Of a stretch of DNA of 44,757 nt, positions 24,161 to 32,949 are shown one piece after another (within the stretch, counting starts at the first letter, position 1; each line of letters starts with the position of its first letter). This DNA comes from Siphonobacter sp. SORGH_AS_0500 (GTDB taxonomy: Bacteria > Bacteroidota > Bacteroidia > Cytophagales > Spirosomataceae), in the NCBI RefSeq assembly GCF_002838835.1, contig NZ_NHPP01000030.1, positions 1 through 44,757 of the forward strand, read 5' to 3'. A program made the position numbers and the translations under genes. The notes beneath the pieces were generated by a model that was given only the letters and a program-made list of their open reading frames with translations, did no database searches and was not told the DNA's origin.

Positions 24161-27001
24161 ATGAGGTCTTTTCTCTATACTTTTATTTTTCTTCTGGGTT
24201 ACTTATTCATTCCCTTTGCTTCTGAAGCTCAGGTAGTTATTACTTTCCCAATGGAACGAATCGTTTTTCAGCGAGATAATTCCAACAAAGCTACCGTTCA
24301 GATTTCCGGTAACTATTACCAATCTGTTGATCGAATTGAGGCAAAGCTTACACCCGTTAATGGGGGAACTGCCATTGATTGGACTACCATGTCACAGGTT
24401 TCCAATGGCTTTTTTTCAGGCTCCGTTTCGGTGACAGGCGGCTGGTATAAACTTGAAGTTAGGGGCGTGAGCGGCAGTACAATTGTGAATGCTCAGGCAG
24501 TTGAGCGAGTGGGCGTAGGCGAAGTTTTCGTTATCGCTGGACAATCCAATGCTCAGGGGATCACTGACTCCCGCGTTACCCCATCTGAACCAAACGATGA
24601 CCGGGTTACTATTGCCGATGCTTCCAACTACGCAAATGGCTCTAGCAGTACTGAACCTAATTTTTATTTATACAATAGTAATACTGCGGCTTCTTCAAGT
24701 TACCCCCAAATGCCTAGGTATAAAAAGCTATCAGCCAACGATCGTGTTGCTCCGGTAGGACTAACGGCCTGGTACTGGGGAAAAGTAGGAGACGCGTTAG
24801 CTCAAAGGCTGAATGTACCCATCCTTTTTTATAATGCAGCCTTCGCTTCTACCACTGTTAAGAACTGGCGAGAGTCCTCTGAAGGAAATCGTACTCAAAA
24901 CCGTTATTGTACCACTTGCGGTGAAGCTGGTTATTTCCCGGCGGGCTATCCCTATAACAATCTTAAAAACACGCTGAATTATTACGTTTCGTTAACGGGT
25001 GTACGTTCCGTACTCTGGCATCAGGGTGAAGCTGACGATGCAACTCTCCAAACTTCTACTGCTCAATACGTCAGTGATTTGACTTCAGTTATTCAGAAAA
25101 GTAGAGCTGATATGGGTTACAACCAGCTTAGTTGGGTAGTAGCCAGGGTAAGCTATAACTCTGGATTAACCTGGCAGCCTGTCATTAACGCCCAGAATCA
25201 GATTATTTCTTCAGTAGCTAATGTATACGCAGGTCCCAGTACGGATAATGTTGATATTCCACGTCTGGGACCTCCAAATGATGTACATTTTACGACCAAT
25301 GGTCTACCATCAGCAGCAGAGGTTTGGGTTAACTCCCTTCTAACGTCTAACGTACTTACCAACTCTACTCCCAAGCTGGCTAACCCTCTGGTGAACATAA
25401 CGGCTACCTGTGCTTCTAATAACTCGCTTACGCTCAGCGTCCCCAATCAAAATCCATATAGCTGGAGTAACGGACAAGCAGGAGCTAGTATTACCGTCGG
25501 TTCCGGAAATGCTTATATGGCCAAGATCAAAAACGGTAACACTACTATTTTTTCTTTCCCCTATAAGGTGCCCGATCGTCCGGCTATTGGAGGTAATATC
25601 TTGCAAGACGGCTCAAGTGTTTATTATTGCGAAGGAGTAACGCCAACCCTGGCGTCTAACTATAACATGGGTAATACCTGGAGTACTGGAGCAACTACTC
25701 AGAGCATCACTGGAGCGACTGGAGAAACGTATACGCTTACGTATAAAGATGTTCTAGGCTGTACTTATACTTCTGAATCCATTACCCTGGGACAACGCCC
25801 AAGACCATCCCAACCCAGCATCACGGCTGATGGAGCTCTCAGTTATTGTGCGGGAACAGATCGCACGCTTACAACGACGCAGGATGCGGCGGGTTATATC
25901 TGGAGTAATGGGGCCAATACCAAGAGCATTAAACCCCAGACTAGCAGTACCTATTCCGTACAAATCATTGATGCGAATCAGTGCCGCTCGGTTGCCTCTG
26001 CCGGCATTCAGATTACAGTTAATCCCATTCCGGCGAAACCTACTATTCAGGCTAATAGAACTATCGATGGCACCCGTACAGTAACGATCTGTGCTAACGA
26101 AACCGTAGAGTTAACCTCCAGCACTTCTGAAGGAACTTATCTATGGAATTACAATAATGCTACTACTTCCAGTATTACGACCAACACCGCTCGTTCTTAC
26201 CAGGTTCAGACCATTAGCACGGCAAATTGCCCCTCGCCTAGCTCTGATCCTGTGTTGGTAAAAGTCAACGCATTACCAGCCAAACCAACAGCTACTGTAG
26301 TTTCAGGCGTTTTAGCTTTTTGTGAAGGCGGTACCGTAACACTCCGAGCAAATACCACTCAAACTCCTTCCTGGATATTGGCGGAACAAACGGTGTCATC
26401 TACGGCTTTGGTTACGGCTAAAATTAGTGGTGACTATTACGCTCAGGCTACGGATGCCAATGGCTGTAAAAACCGTTCTGATAAGGTAACGGTATCGGTT
26501 CGTCCAAACCCAGACGTTCCTAAAATTGCTCAGGTAGGTCCTTACACTTTACAGGCTCAGGCTAATGTGCCCGGAACCCGAAATTCATGGATTACTGGTT
26601 CTGATACCAGTACATTTAATTCCGTGTATTTCAAACCTTTAAAAGAAGGAACTTACCGGGTAAAAAGCGTGATTGAATATAACATTGCTCCCGTCGGTAA
26701 ATTCGAATGTACTTCGGCCACCTCAGCAGCATTTACTTATGCTTACGATGCTAATCAGGATGGATTTGTGGTTTATCCAAACCCGAGCCCAACTGGAGCA
26801 TTCACACTCGAAACGAAAGAAAACTGGCAAGGGGCTGAGGTAAGCGTTACAACGATGTCAGGAACTGTAATTTATAATGGCCGGATCAATGAGTTCAACG
26901 AACGTAAATTCATCGATCTAGGACGCTTACCAGGTATTTACATTATACGATTAAAGGCCGACGGCTTTGAAAGAAGTAAGCGTTTGACAATAGTACCTTA
27001 G
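24161..27001 (+). CDS. Secreted sialate O-acetylesterase-like (SASA) protein with repeat domains and T9SS tail
   Basis: 946 residues. A signal peptide (residues 1-23, ending near SEAQ) and a beta domain precede an SGNH-type SASA esterase: GQSNAQG with nucleophile S129, WHQGEADD (286-293) and DVHF (D374, H376) as the likely triad region. Then follow several roughly 85-residue Ig-like repeats with recurring YxWSNG, SVQxxDANGC and P-x-KP-x-I motifs. The last 75 residues are a T9SS type A tail (VYPNPSPTGAFTLE, LPGIYIIRLKADG). It should be exported and anchored on the surface to remove acetyl groups from glycans; the substrate is unknown. It is monocistronic, with a strong terminator. Confidence 0.85.
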   Translation: MRSFLYTFIFLLGYLFIPFASEAQVVITFPMERIVFQRDNSNKATVQISGNYYQSVDRIEAKLTPVNGGTAIDWTTMSQVSNGFFSGSVSVTGGWYKLEVRGVSGSTIVNAQAVERVGVGEVFVIAGQSNAQGITDSRVTPSEPNDDRVTIADASNYANGSSSTEPNFYLYNSNTAASSSYPQMPRYKKLSANDRVAPVGLTAWYWGKVGDALAQRLNVPILFYNAAFASTTVKNWRESSEGNRTQNRYCTTCGEAGYFPAGYPYNNLKNTLNYYVSLTGVRSVLWHQGEADDATLQTSTAQYVSDLTSVIQKSRADMGYNQLSWVVARVSYNSGLTWQPVINAQNQIISSVANVYAGPSTDNVDIPRLGPPNDVHFTTNGLPSAAEVWVNSLLTSNVLTNSTPKLANPLVNITATCASNNSLTLSVPNQNPYSWSNGQAGASITVGSGNAYMAKIKNGNTTIFSFPYKVPDRPAIGGNILQDGSSVYYCEGVTPTLASNYNMGNTWSTGATTQSITGATGETYTLTYKDVLGCTYTSESITLGQRPRPSQPSITADGALSYCAGTDRTLTTTQDAAGYIWSNGANTKSIKPQTSSTYSVQIIDANQCRSVASAGIQITVNPIPAKPTIQANRTIDGTRTVTICANETVELTSSTSEGTYLWNYNNATTSSITTNTARSYQVQTISTANCPSPSSDPVLVKVNALPAKPTATVVSGVLAFCEGGTVTLRANTTQTPSWILAEQTVSSTALVTAKISGDYYAQATDANGCKNRSDKVTVSVRPNPDVPKIAQVGPYTLQAQANVPGTRNSWITGSDTSTFNSVYFKPLKEGTYRVKSVIEYNIAPVGKFECTSATSAAFTYAYDANQDGFVVYPNPSPTGAFTLETKENWQGAEVSVTTMSGTVIYNGRINEFNERKFIDLGRLPGIYIIRLKADGFERSKRLTIVP

Positions 27002-27016
27002 AAATAGTACTTTACG

Positions 27017-27050
27017 AAAAACCGGACGCTAGTAACGTCCGGTTTTTTTA
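27017..27050 (+). terminator. Strong terminator after the SASA gene
   Basis: AAAAACCGGACG (27017-27028), a 7-nt loop and CGTCCGGTTTTT (27036-27047) followed by further T residues. Its A-run also makes it usable on the other strand. Confidence 0.93.
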
Positions 27051-27328
27051 TGCCCAGCCTATTAATCTAGCGGAACAGAAACTGGTCTTTGCCTATCGTT
27101 AACTCTTGACCTTGTGTATTTTTCATGCTATCCATCTCCTACTCCAACTATATACCTTGCTAATTACATATTCGAGTGGTTCATAGCGGAACTGTGAATA
27201 TTGATGTTAATACTATCGTGACGTAATTGGTAACTGATATTCATGCAGTACTATACTGGTTATAAGTCATCTTTGAGGGTCAGCTTTTGTTTCTTCTTTG
27301 CGTCATTCGTTTATTAGCTCGTTAAAAC
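27051..27328. other. Gap between two convergent terminators
   Basis: About 280 bp lie between the terminators of two convergent genes. I see no open frame of note, tRNA or repeat here. Nothing in it can be assigned. Confidence 0.4.
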
Positions 27329-27360
27329 AGAAGCAGCTCATCTTTCGATGAGCTGCTTCT
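27329..27360 (-). terminator. Terminator for the minus-strand TPR/TonB operon
   Basis: AGAAGCAGCTCAT (27329-27341) and ATGAGCTGCTTCT (27348-27360) form a perfect 13-bp stem with a 6-nt loop. Read on the minus strand, it is followed by GTTTTAAC. Confidence 0.85.
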
Positions 27361-27381
27361 ATTTATAAAACTGCCTAAGTA

Positions 27382-29184
27382 TTAGTTCTTAGCAGGAGCT
27401 GTAGATGCTTTAGCACCAGCTTTTGGTTTTGCCGTAGCCTTAGGCTTCGTCGCAGGAGCGGGAGGATTCAGGATACGGTTAGCTTCCGCGTTCTCAGGAT
27501 CAAGTTCAAGAATCTTTCTCATGTACTCTTTTCCTTTGTCATTATCCTTCGTTACAAGGAAGTGATAAAGAGCGATATAACGGTTAGCTTCAACCATCTC
27601 ACGCTTATTCTTCACGCTATCAGCTTGCGTAAGATACTTTTCGTAATAAGGTAACGCAATGCTTCTGTCACTTAAGATGACATTGGCACGTGCTTGCCAT
27701 AACGGTGTAGAGTTAGCAATGGCCTGAATAGCCTCTTTCTGATCTTCCGTTAACTGCGTATTGCTCTTAACCGTACTATCAGCTAATCTACCCATTTTGT
27801 CAAAGGTAGCAACTGCCTGAGGAATCACAGTTGAATCTTTCGACGTCGAAATGTAGTAGTAGTAAGCTATTCCTTCACGGTAGTAATCCGCATAAGTAGG
27901 CTTACGATCAGGACGACTTTCTTTCCAAGCAATTGATTGCTCGTAAGCTTTCACTGCATCACCATAACGCTTCTGAGCTTGACGAATCTTCGCAATCTCT
28001 TCGTAGTTATTGAAAACAGTATCACCTAAAGCAGCAGCTTTTTCAAAATTTAAAACGGCTAATGAATCTTGCTTCAGCTCACGGTAATCAATTCCTAAGT
28101 AACGGTGATCATCTGGATACACCTTCTTAGGATTAGATTTCAGAAGCGTCTCCAGGTTGTTAGCACCATCCTGGTATTGGCCAAGCTCCGTCAAAGACCA
28201 ACCTTTGATACGAGGCAGATCGGGATCATTTACTTTACCTTCAATTTTAGTCAAAGCGTCTACCACTTTCTGATATTGCTGGGCAAGGAAAGCAAATTTC
28301 ACGTAACGAAGCGTCACGTCTGGCGACTCTTCTGAATACTGAATATACTTATCTAAGTTTTCTGCCGCATTCTTGTAATTACCAGCAAATAACCAAAGCT
28401 CAGCGAACTCCCAATAGACAGGAGCGAATTTTTCGTCAGCTTTAATGGCATCGTTAAAAGAGGTTTGGGTATTAGCGTAGTTTTTACCACGCTTCCAAAC
28501 ACGTCCCATACGAGTATTGGCCAGAGCAGCCATTTGGGGATCTGTTTGCAAACGAAGAGCTTCTTCGAAAGCAGAGATAGCAGGACCACCTTCGTTTTTA
28601 ATCAGGAACGCATCTCCTTTTACCAATTGATACTCAGGACGATCTTTGTGCTTCTTCAAAGCAGCAATCTGATCGATGTAAGTTATTGCCTTACCAGGGT
28701 CGTTAGCTTGTCCTTTTTTAGTGAACAAGGTATACATTTCAGCAGCACGCCACAGAACGTCCTCATCACGACTTTTTGTCTCCGCCAGAGCCTGATCAAT
28801 CAGAGCCGTAGCTTCTGGTAATTTACCCTGACCTAATAAAACGCCAGCTTGTCCTACCTTGTTAAGTGCAAACTTGCCCTTTGGATCATCGGCTACTCCT
28901 TTGTCAAAAGCAGCTTTAGCTTTGTCTAGGTACTCAGCAATTTTTGGACTGCCTTCCTCTTCGGCACTAGCCAGTCTTAAGTAGTAGTAACCTAAATAAA
29001 ACTGATTTTCAGCAGAGGGAGAAGAAGTCGCCGCCTTTTCAAGAGCCTCGCGGGCTGAACCAAGACGGTCTCCTTCTAGTGCTTTTAGAGCTCCTGCAAC
29101 TTCGGGAGATTGGGCAAAAGAGCTCGTTACACCCAAGGCCAGCATCCCGGCTACCAGTAACAGCGATTTGAATTTCACTCTCAT
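27382..29184 (-). CDS. Exported tetratricopeptide-repeat protein
   Basis: 600 residues from the ATG at 29184 (MRVKFKSLLL), which begins a clear signal peptide ending near FAQS; the upstream in-frame ATG at 29232 would bury it. The rest is a chain of TPR-like helical pairs, with GxxxxA and A-x-Y-x-x-A patterns such as EDVLWRAAEMYTLF and GDAFLIKNEGGPAISAFEEAL. It ends in a basic, Ala/Lys/Pro-rich tail (KPKATAKPKAGAK). It is probably periplasmic and acts in protein-protein contacts. As the last gene of the exbB-exbD-exbD-tonB-PstS-like unit it may be a structural partner of that energised complex. No enzymatic motif is visible. Confidence 0.85.
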   Translation of the reverse strand: MRVKFKSLLLVAGMLALGVTSSFAQSPEVAGALKALEGDRLGSAREALEKAATSSPSAENQFYLGYYYLRLASAEEEGSPKIAEYLDKAKAAFDKGVADDPKGKFALNKVGQAGVLLGQGKLPEATALIDQALAETKSRDEDVLWRAAEMYTLFTKKGQANDPGKAITYIDQIAALKKHKDRPEYQLVKGDAFLIKNEGGPAISAFEEALRLQTDPQMAALANTRMGRVWKRGKNYANTQTSFNDAIKADEKFAPVYWEFAELWLFAGNYKNAAENLDKYIQYSEESPDVTLRYVKFAFLAQQYQKVVDALTKIEGKVNDPDLPRIKGWSLTELGQYQDGANNLETLLKSNPKKVYPDDHRYLGIDYRELKQDSLAVLNFEKAAALGDTVFNNYEEIAKIRQAQKRYGDAVKAYEQSIAWKESRPDRKPTYADYYREGIAYYYYISTSKDSTVIPQAVATFDKMGRLADSTVKSNTQLTEDQKEAIQAIANSTPLWQARANVILSDRSIALPYYEKYLTQADSVKNKREMVEANRYIALYHFLVTKDNDKGKEYMRKILELDPENAEANRILNPPAPATKPKATAKPKAGAKASTAPAKN

Positions 29185-29383
29185 CGTAGAAGAAAATTGG
29201 GTTTTGGGAAGGTGATACCTTACGTTAAACAATTTAAAATAAACAATTCGAAATTACTGCAATATACAGTGATTCTGAAAAAAATTAAATAATAATCTTT
29301 AGTTACAACACTTACGTTGCCAAATGTAATTACTATTCTAACGAATAAACTAAAAAAATAGTTACATTTTTTATTAAAAAAGA

Positions 29384-30373
29384 TTAATTTTTAATTCTCC
29401 TAGCATTTAGGTCTTCAGCCTGAATGCTAAAATTACGGGTCTCAATGAGTCTAATCACTTGGGTGGCAGGTAAAAGTCCACTTTTTAGTACAATCCGTTG
29501 TCCGGGATCAGAGAGTACGTAGTTGATGAAACCTGTACCCAAGCCTCTTTTGGCTTCTTTTGTGATCAGATAAATATTTCTACTTAGGGGGTACTTCTTC
29601 AATGCAATGGCATACTGGTAAGGCTGAATATAGTCTTCCAGATTTGCCGAATACTTTGGAGCAACTCCCATTACTTTAATTCCCTTGGTAAAGGTGGGGT
29701 GTTCGGGATCATCAATATCACTGATCCAGTTAACTCCTATCACGCCAACGGCTCCGGGTGTTTTCTGTACATACTCAATTACTTCCTTATTGGATTTCAC
29801 TGCGAACAAAGGAGACTGTTTTTTATCCGCAATTTGTAACGTATCTAGTAAATATTGAAGGTTACTAGAATTATCGTTATCCAGCACCAGCGTAATTTTA
29901 CTATTGCTTTTACCGTATTTAAGCTGATTCCATTTCGTAATCTTTCCATGCATTACCTCTTTCAGCTCTTCGACTGAAATTAGAGTATCTTTGGATGAAC
30001 CATGGGTAATGAAAGCAATGGCATCCGTAGCCATGTGCAAAGCTCTATACTTCAGGTTTGCTTTTTCAAAGACTTCTTTTTCGTCCGGCTTTAAATGGCG
30101 GGTAACCACAGCCAATCGAGTGGAATCCTTTAACATTAACTGAATGGCAGCTAGCTCAGGTACGTAGACTGTATTAACCTTTGCGTACTTGGTCTTTGCC
30201 TCGAAGGCTTCTTTTTCCGCCTGAATGATAGGCTTCAAAGATTCATCAACTGAAATCGTAATTTCTCCTCTGGAAACAGTTTCTTCTGATTGTTTATCTC
30301 CAGACTGGCAGGCCGTCAAAGCCACAGTCATTAATAAGAGGCTTTGAGCAAGATAAGACTTCACAGTTTTCAT
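29384..30373 (-). CDS. PstS-like periplasmic binding lipoprotein
   Basis: 329 residues from the ATG at 30373. The lipobox LTAC (C22) marks a lipoprotein. The mature part resembles the phosphate-binding PstS/PBP type II fold: GEITISVDESLKPI at the start, then a HGSSKDTL loop, TKWNQLKYGKSNSKITLVLDN and GVIGVNWISD, with RNIYLITKE and GTGFINYVLSDPGQRIVLKSG near the end. No pst ABC genes are adjacent. Its place after tonB suggests a role linked to the ExbB/ExbD/TonB complex, not ordinary phosphate uptake, but phosphate or another oxyanion ligand remains possible. The short membrane protein gene lies 14 bp upstream. Confidence 0.82.
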   Translation of the reverse strand: MKTVKSYLAQSLLLMTVALTACQSGDKQSEETVSRGEITISVDESLKPIIQAEKEAFEAKTKYAKVNTVYVPELAAIQLMLKDSTRLAVVTRHLKPDEKEVFEKANLKYRALHMATDAIAFITHGSSKDTLISVEELKEVMHGKITKWNQLKYGKSNSKITLVLDNDNSSNLQYLLDTLQIADKKQSPLFAVKSNKEVIEYVQKTPGAVGVIGVNWISDIDDPEHPTFTKGIKVMGVAPKYSANLEDYIQPYQYAIALKKYPLSRNIYLITKEAKRGLGTGFINYVLSDPGQRIVLKSGLLPATQVIRLIETRNFSIQAEDLNARRIKN

Positions 30374-30387
30374 GACGATTAAGTATA

Positions 30388-30615
30388 CTATTGTTCTTTT
30401 TGATTTCTTAGCCATCGGCGATAAGCCCAATAAATCTTCAAAAGACTATACCCAATGAATAATCCTCCTAAAAGCTGGGCGACTGGTTCCGATAAAATTC
30501 CGCTAGCGGCAAAAGTAGGTGCTGAGTCAATCAAATAGAAGCCCATTGCACCGTATCCTAGGGGAATAATAAAGCCAATCAAATCATTAATCTGTTCATT
30601 AGCTGGTCTAGGCAT
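30388..30615 (-). CDS. Small two-helix membrane protein
   Basis: 75 residues with two hydrophobic segments (about residues 10-30 and 44-65) and a basic C-terminal end (YRRWLRNQKEQ). No family is recognised. It lies between tonB and the PstS-like gene with gaps of 71 and 14 bp on the same strand, so it is very probably part of the operon. A small accessory subunit of the inner-membrane energising complex is one possibility. Confidence 0.7.
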   Translation of the reverse strand: MPRPANEQINDLIGFIIPLGYGAMGFYLIDSAPTFAASGILSEPVAQLLGGLFIGYSLLKIYWAYRRWLRNQKEQ

Positions 30616-30686
30616 CGCTTTCTAGAAAAAATGGGTCAGATCCAAAAGATGCTGACCCATTATTATAATAAAGTAACTATTGTCTA

Positions 30687-31526
30687 CTACTCAAGTACGA
30701 ATGAAATCGGCAGGTTAAAGCGAGATTTCACAGCACGACCTGATTGACGACCTGGCTTCCAGCGTGGCATAGACTTAACTACACGCATAGCTTCCTCATC
30801 ACAACCAAAGCCTAAGCCTTTTTGTACCTGGATATCAGAAATACTTCCATCAGGAGAAACGATGAAGCTTAAGAACACTTTTCCCTGTACGTTAGCACGC
30901 TGAGCGGCTGCGGGGTACTTGATGTTTTTACTTAAGAACTTATACATTTCAGATTCTCCACCAGGGAATTGAGCTTGTTGCTCTACTACTGTAAAGACTT
31001 CTTCTTTAGCAGCAGGCTTCACCTCAATTACTTCTTCTTTCTTCTTACCAGTTCCTTCCTCGATGGCTACAATTTCCACAGCGTTAGGATCCCCTACTAC
31101 TGTTTCCTTACCAGCCTGAGCATCAACCAGCTCCGTTTGCTTAGGAGGCTCAACATCGGGTGGAACTTCGGTATCCTCCTTAATTTCGGGAGGCAAGAAC
31201 GCCGTTGTACTCATCACCGGAACTTCTGGTGGTGGTGGTGGTGGCGGTGGTGGTGGTGGTGGCTGATTTTCTTGTTCTGGCGGAGGAGGAAGCTCTGACA
31301 TTTCAGCCAGCTTTACTTCTACCTCTTTTTCTTCACCTGCAATCGTTGCAGCAAGCAAACGAGCAGCAAGGAAGGCCGCAACAATCAAAAGAGCAATACC
31401 AGTGGCGATCAGGGCATTACGAGACGTCCGGCGACGGAGGTCGTATGCACCATACTCCTTATTACGATCTGCAAAAATCAGATCCTCTAAGGTGGTATCG
31501 TTGGTTATTTTGATTATTCCTGCCAT
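30687..31526 (-). CDS. tonB: Energy transducer TonB
   Basis: A 279-residue TonB-type protein. The N-terminal cytoplasmic segment (IIKITNDTTLEDLIF, ADRNKEYGAYDLRR) is typical of Bacteroidota TonB proteins. One membrane helix covers about residues 37-62. The periplasmic spacer includes a run of 12 prolines. The C-terminal TonB domain is recognised from FPGGESEMYKFLSKNIKYP, GKVFLSFIVSPDGSI and MPRWKPGRQ. It links the proton motive force, via the ExbB and ExbD genes just upstream, to outer-membrane SusC/TonB-dependent receptors. Confidence 0.92.
   Translation of the reverse strand: MAGIIKITNDTTLEDLIFADRNKEYGAYDLRRRTSRNALIATGIALLIVAAFLAARLLAATIAGEEKEVEVKLAEMSELPPPPEQENQPPPPPPPPPPPPEVPVMSTTAFLPPEIKEDTEVPPDVEPPKQTELVDAQAGKETVVGDPNAVEIVAIEEGTGKKKEEVIEVKPAAKEEVFTVVEQQAQFPGGESEMYKFLSKNIKYPAAAQRANVQGKVFLSFIVSPDGSISDIQVQKGLGFGCDEEAMRVVKSMPRWKPGRQSGRAVKSRFNLPISFVLE
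31228..31263 (+). repeat. GGT/GGC trinucleotide tract inside tonB
   Basis: Twelve GGT/GGC triplets in a row; on the minus strand they encode 12 successive prolines of the TonB spacer. One interruption (GGC) makes it an imperfect microsatellite. Slippage would change spacer length in whole codons. Confidence 0.9.
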
Positions 31527-31619
31527 GATAATTAGGCAAATTGTTTAAAGTTCTAAGATATTGACTCAAAGTTAAAACTAATAATTTAGTTTTACAACTA
31601 TTTTATTAGTTTTATTTGA

Positions 31620-32168
31620 TTACTTACCTGCTTCTGCTTTGTCGATAATTTTAATATCGTTCAAATTGATATCGGTAATACCGTATTTGTCGATTTCAGA
31701 GATCGCCATTTCGTCGAGTACATCTACTAAAGATTTGTACGAAGCCTCATCTTTAGATTTGATAACTACGAAAAATTTGTCTCCAATTTCAGCCTTTTTA
31801 CGACGAAGAACGTCACGGAGACCTCCGCTAGCAGCAAAAGATGTCTTCTCAACCTGGGTTGTTGCTACATCTTTACCCGTTCCCTGATACCAATACACTG
31901 TATCTTCGCCATCTTTTTTCGCCAACAATACGGTGATTGCTTCGGATTCCTTGATCGGAGATGTTTCTACTTTTTCTTTTTCCTTGTCTTTAGCCGGCAT
32001 ACCCAAGAACATGGTCACCGGTTTTTGTAAGGTAGTAGTCAGAAGGAAGAAAGTAATTAATAAAAAGCCCAAGTCTACCATGGGGGTCATATCTACACGA
32101 GTAGATACCTTTTTACTGCGGACTTTACCACCTTTGTCATTCCCACCACCTTGTGCTATCTCTGCCAT
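31620..32168 (-). CDS. exbD: Biopolymer transporter ExbD (second copy)
   Basis: A 182-residue ExbD-type protein. The cytoplasmic N terminus is followed by the membrane helix with the proton-conducting Asp motif (TRVDMTPMVDLGFLLITFF), and a periplasmic domain ends with IDKYGITDINLNDIKI. It is longer than E. coli ExbD (141 residues) because of an insertion in the periplasmic domain. Its gene follows the first exbD after 42 bp and precedes tonB. The two ExbD copies may form mixed assemblies with the single ExbB. Confidence 0.9.
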   Translation of the reverse strand: MAEIAQGGGNDKGGKVRSKKVSTRVDMTPMVDLGFLLITFFLLTTTLQKPVTMFLGMPAKDKEKEKVETSPIKESEAITVLLAKKDGEDTVYWYQGTGKDVATTQVEKTSFAASGGLRDVLRRKKAEIGDKFFVVIKSKDEASYKSLVDVLDEMAISEIDKYGITDINLNDIKIIDKAEAGK

Positions 32169-32210
32169 TGCGTTGTTAGTTTAAAGAATTTGAAAGCGAA
32201 CTTTCAAGTT

Positions 32211-32831
32211 CTACATGGAAGTGGGTTTAGTTTCCTGACCTGTGATCAAATTAAAGTTGTTCACATCCTGCTCCTGCATAGTAGCAATTACTTGCTTCAC
32301 AACTTTATAGGGAGCATTCTGATCTGCTTTAATCAACACTTTATACTTAGCACCCTGGCTGCCGAAATACTGACGAGCGGTTGCAACCCAGTAGAAAAGT
32401 TCGTTACGAACGGAATCACTAGGAATACCTGGCTGTACGCCGGGCTTGTTACGCTCAGCAGGATCCATATCCAAGATCTGTTTCATGTTAGCCATTGGAG
32501 CACCGAAGTTTTCTGATAAACGGAAAGCTTCTTTTTCGGGATCCGTGAAGGCCACATTATAACGCTTAGACATTTGTTCCAGCATACCCAGACGTACCTG
32601 GTGGTTATCAACCCCCATGAAAATCTTTCCATCAGCCGAAACCAGAACCGTAATCACATCGATTGCGGCTAAGGGCTCCTGGGCTACGGAGTTAGGAGTA
32701 GTAACCTGAACAGCCTCCTGAGGACGCATCTTCGCTGTTAAGATGAAGAATGTTAACAGCAAGAAAGCTACGTCACACATGGCAGTCATGTCCATTGATA
32801 CTCCATGACGTTTTACTTTAACCTTTGCCAT
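32211..32831 (-). CDS. exbD: Biopolymer transporter ExbD (first copy)
   Basis: A 206-residue ExbD-type protein. The N terminus is VKVKRHGVSMDMTAMCDVAFLL, giving the membrane helix with its conserved Asp. The periplasmic domain contains VLVSADGKIFMGV and KYKVLIKADQNAPYKVVKQVI. It is larger than typical ExbD, with about 50 extra residues in the middle. exbB lies upstream by about 120 bp, and the second exbD follows. Function is proton-driven energising of TonB, by family knowledge. Confidence 0.9.
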   Translation of the reverse strand: MAKVKVKRHGVSMDMTAMCDVAFLLLTFFILTAKMRPQEAVQVTTPNSVAQEPLAAIDVITVLVSADGKIFMGVDNHQVRLGMLEQMSKRYNVAFTDPEKEAFRLSENFGAPMANMKQILDMDPAERNKPGVQPGIPSDSVRNELFYWVATARQYFGSQGAKYKVLIKADQNAPYKVVKQVIATMQEQDVNNFNLITGQETKPTSM

Positions 32832-32949
32832 CGCTACACTGTTTTTATTTTATAACTAAACGTTTCGTTGATCAAAATTATTGGTTCTTCTGAGAAAAAC
32901 TTCATAACTCTGACAAATTTTAAAGAAGCTCAAACTTCTTTAACAACGC

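Noticed and set aside
27051..27328. Possible small RNA or short gene between two terminators
   Set aside because: No promoter-like pair, stable fold or meaningful frame could be seen by eye.
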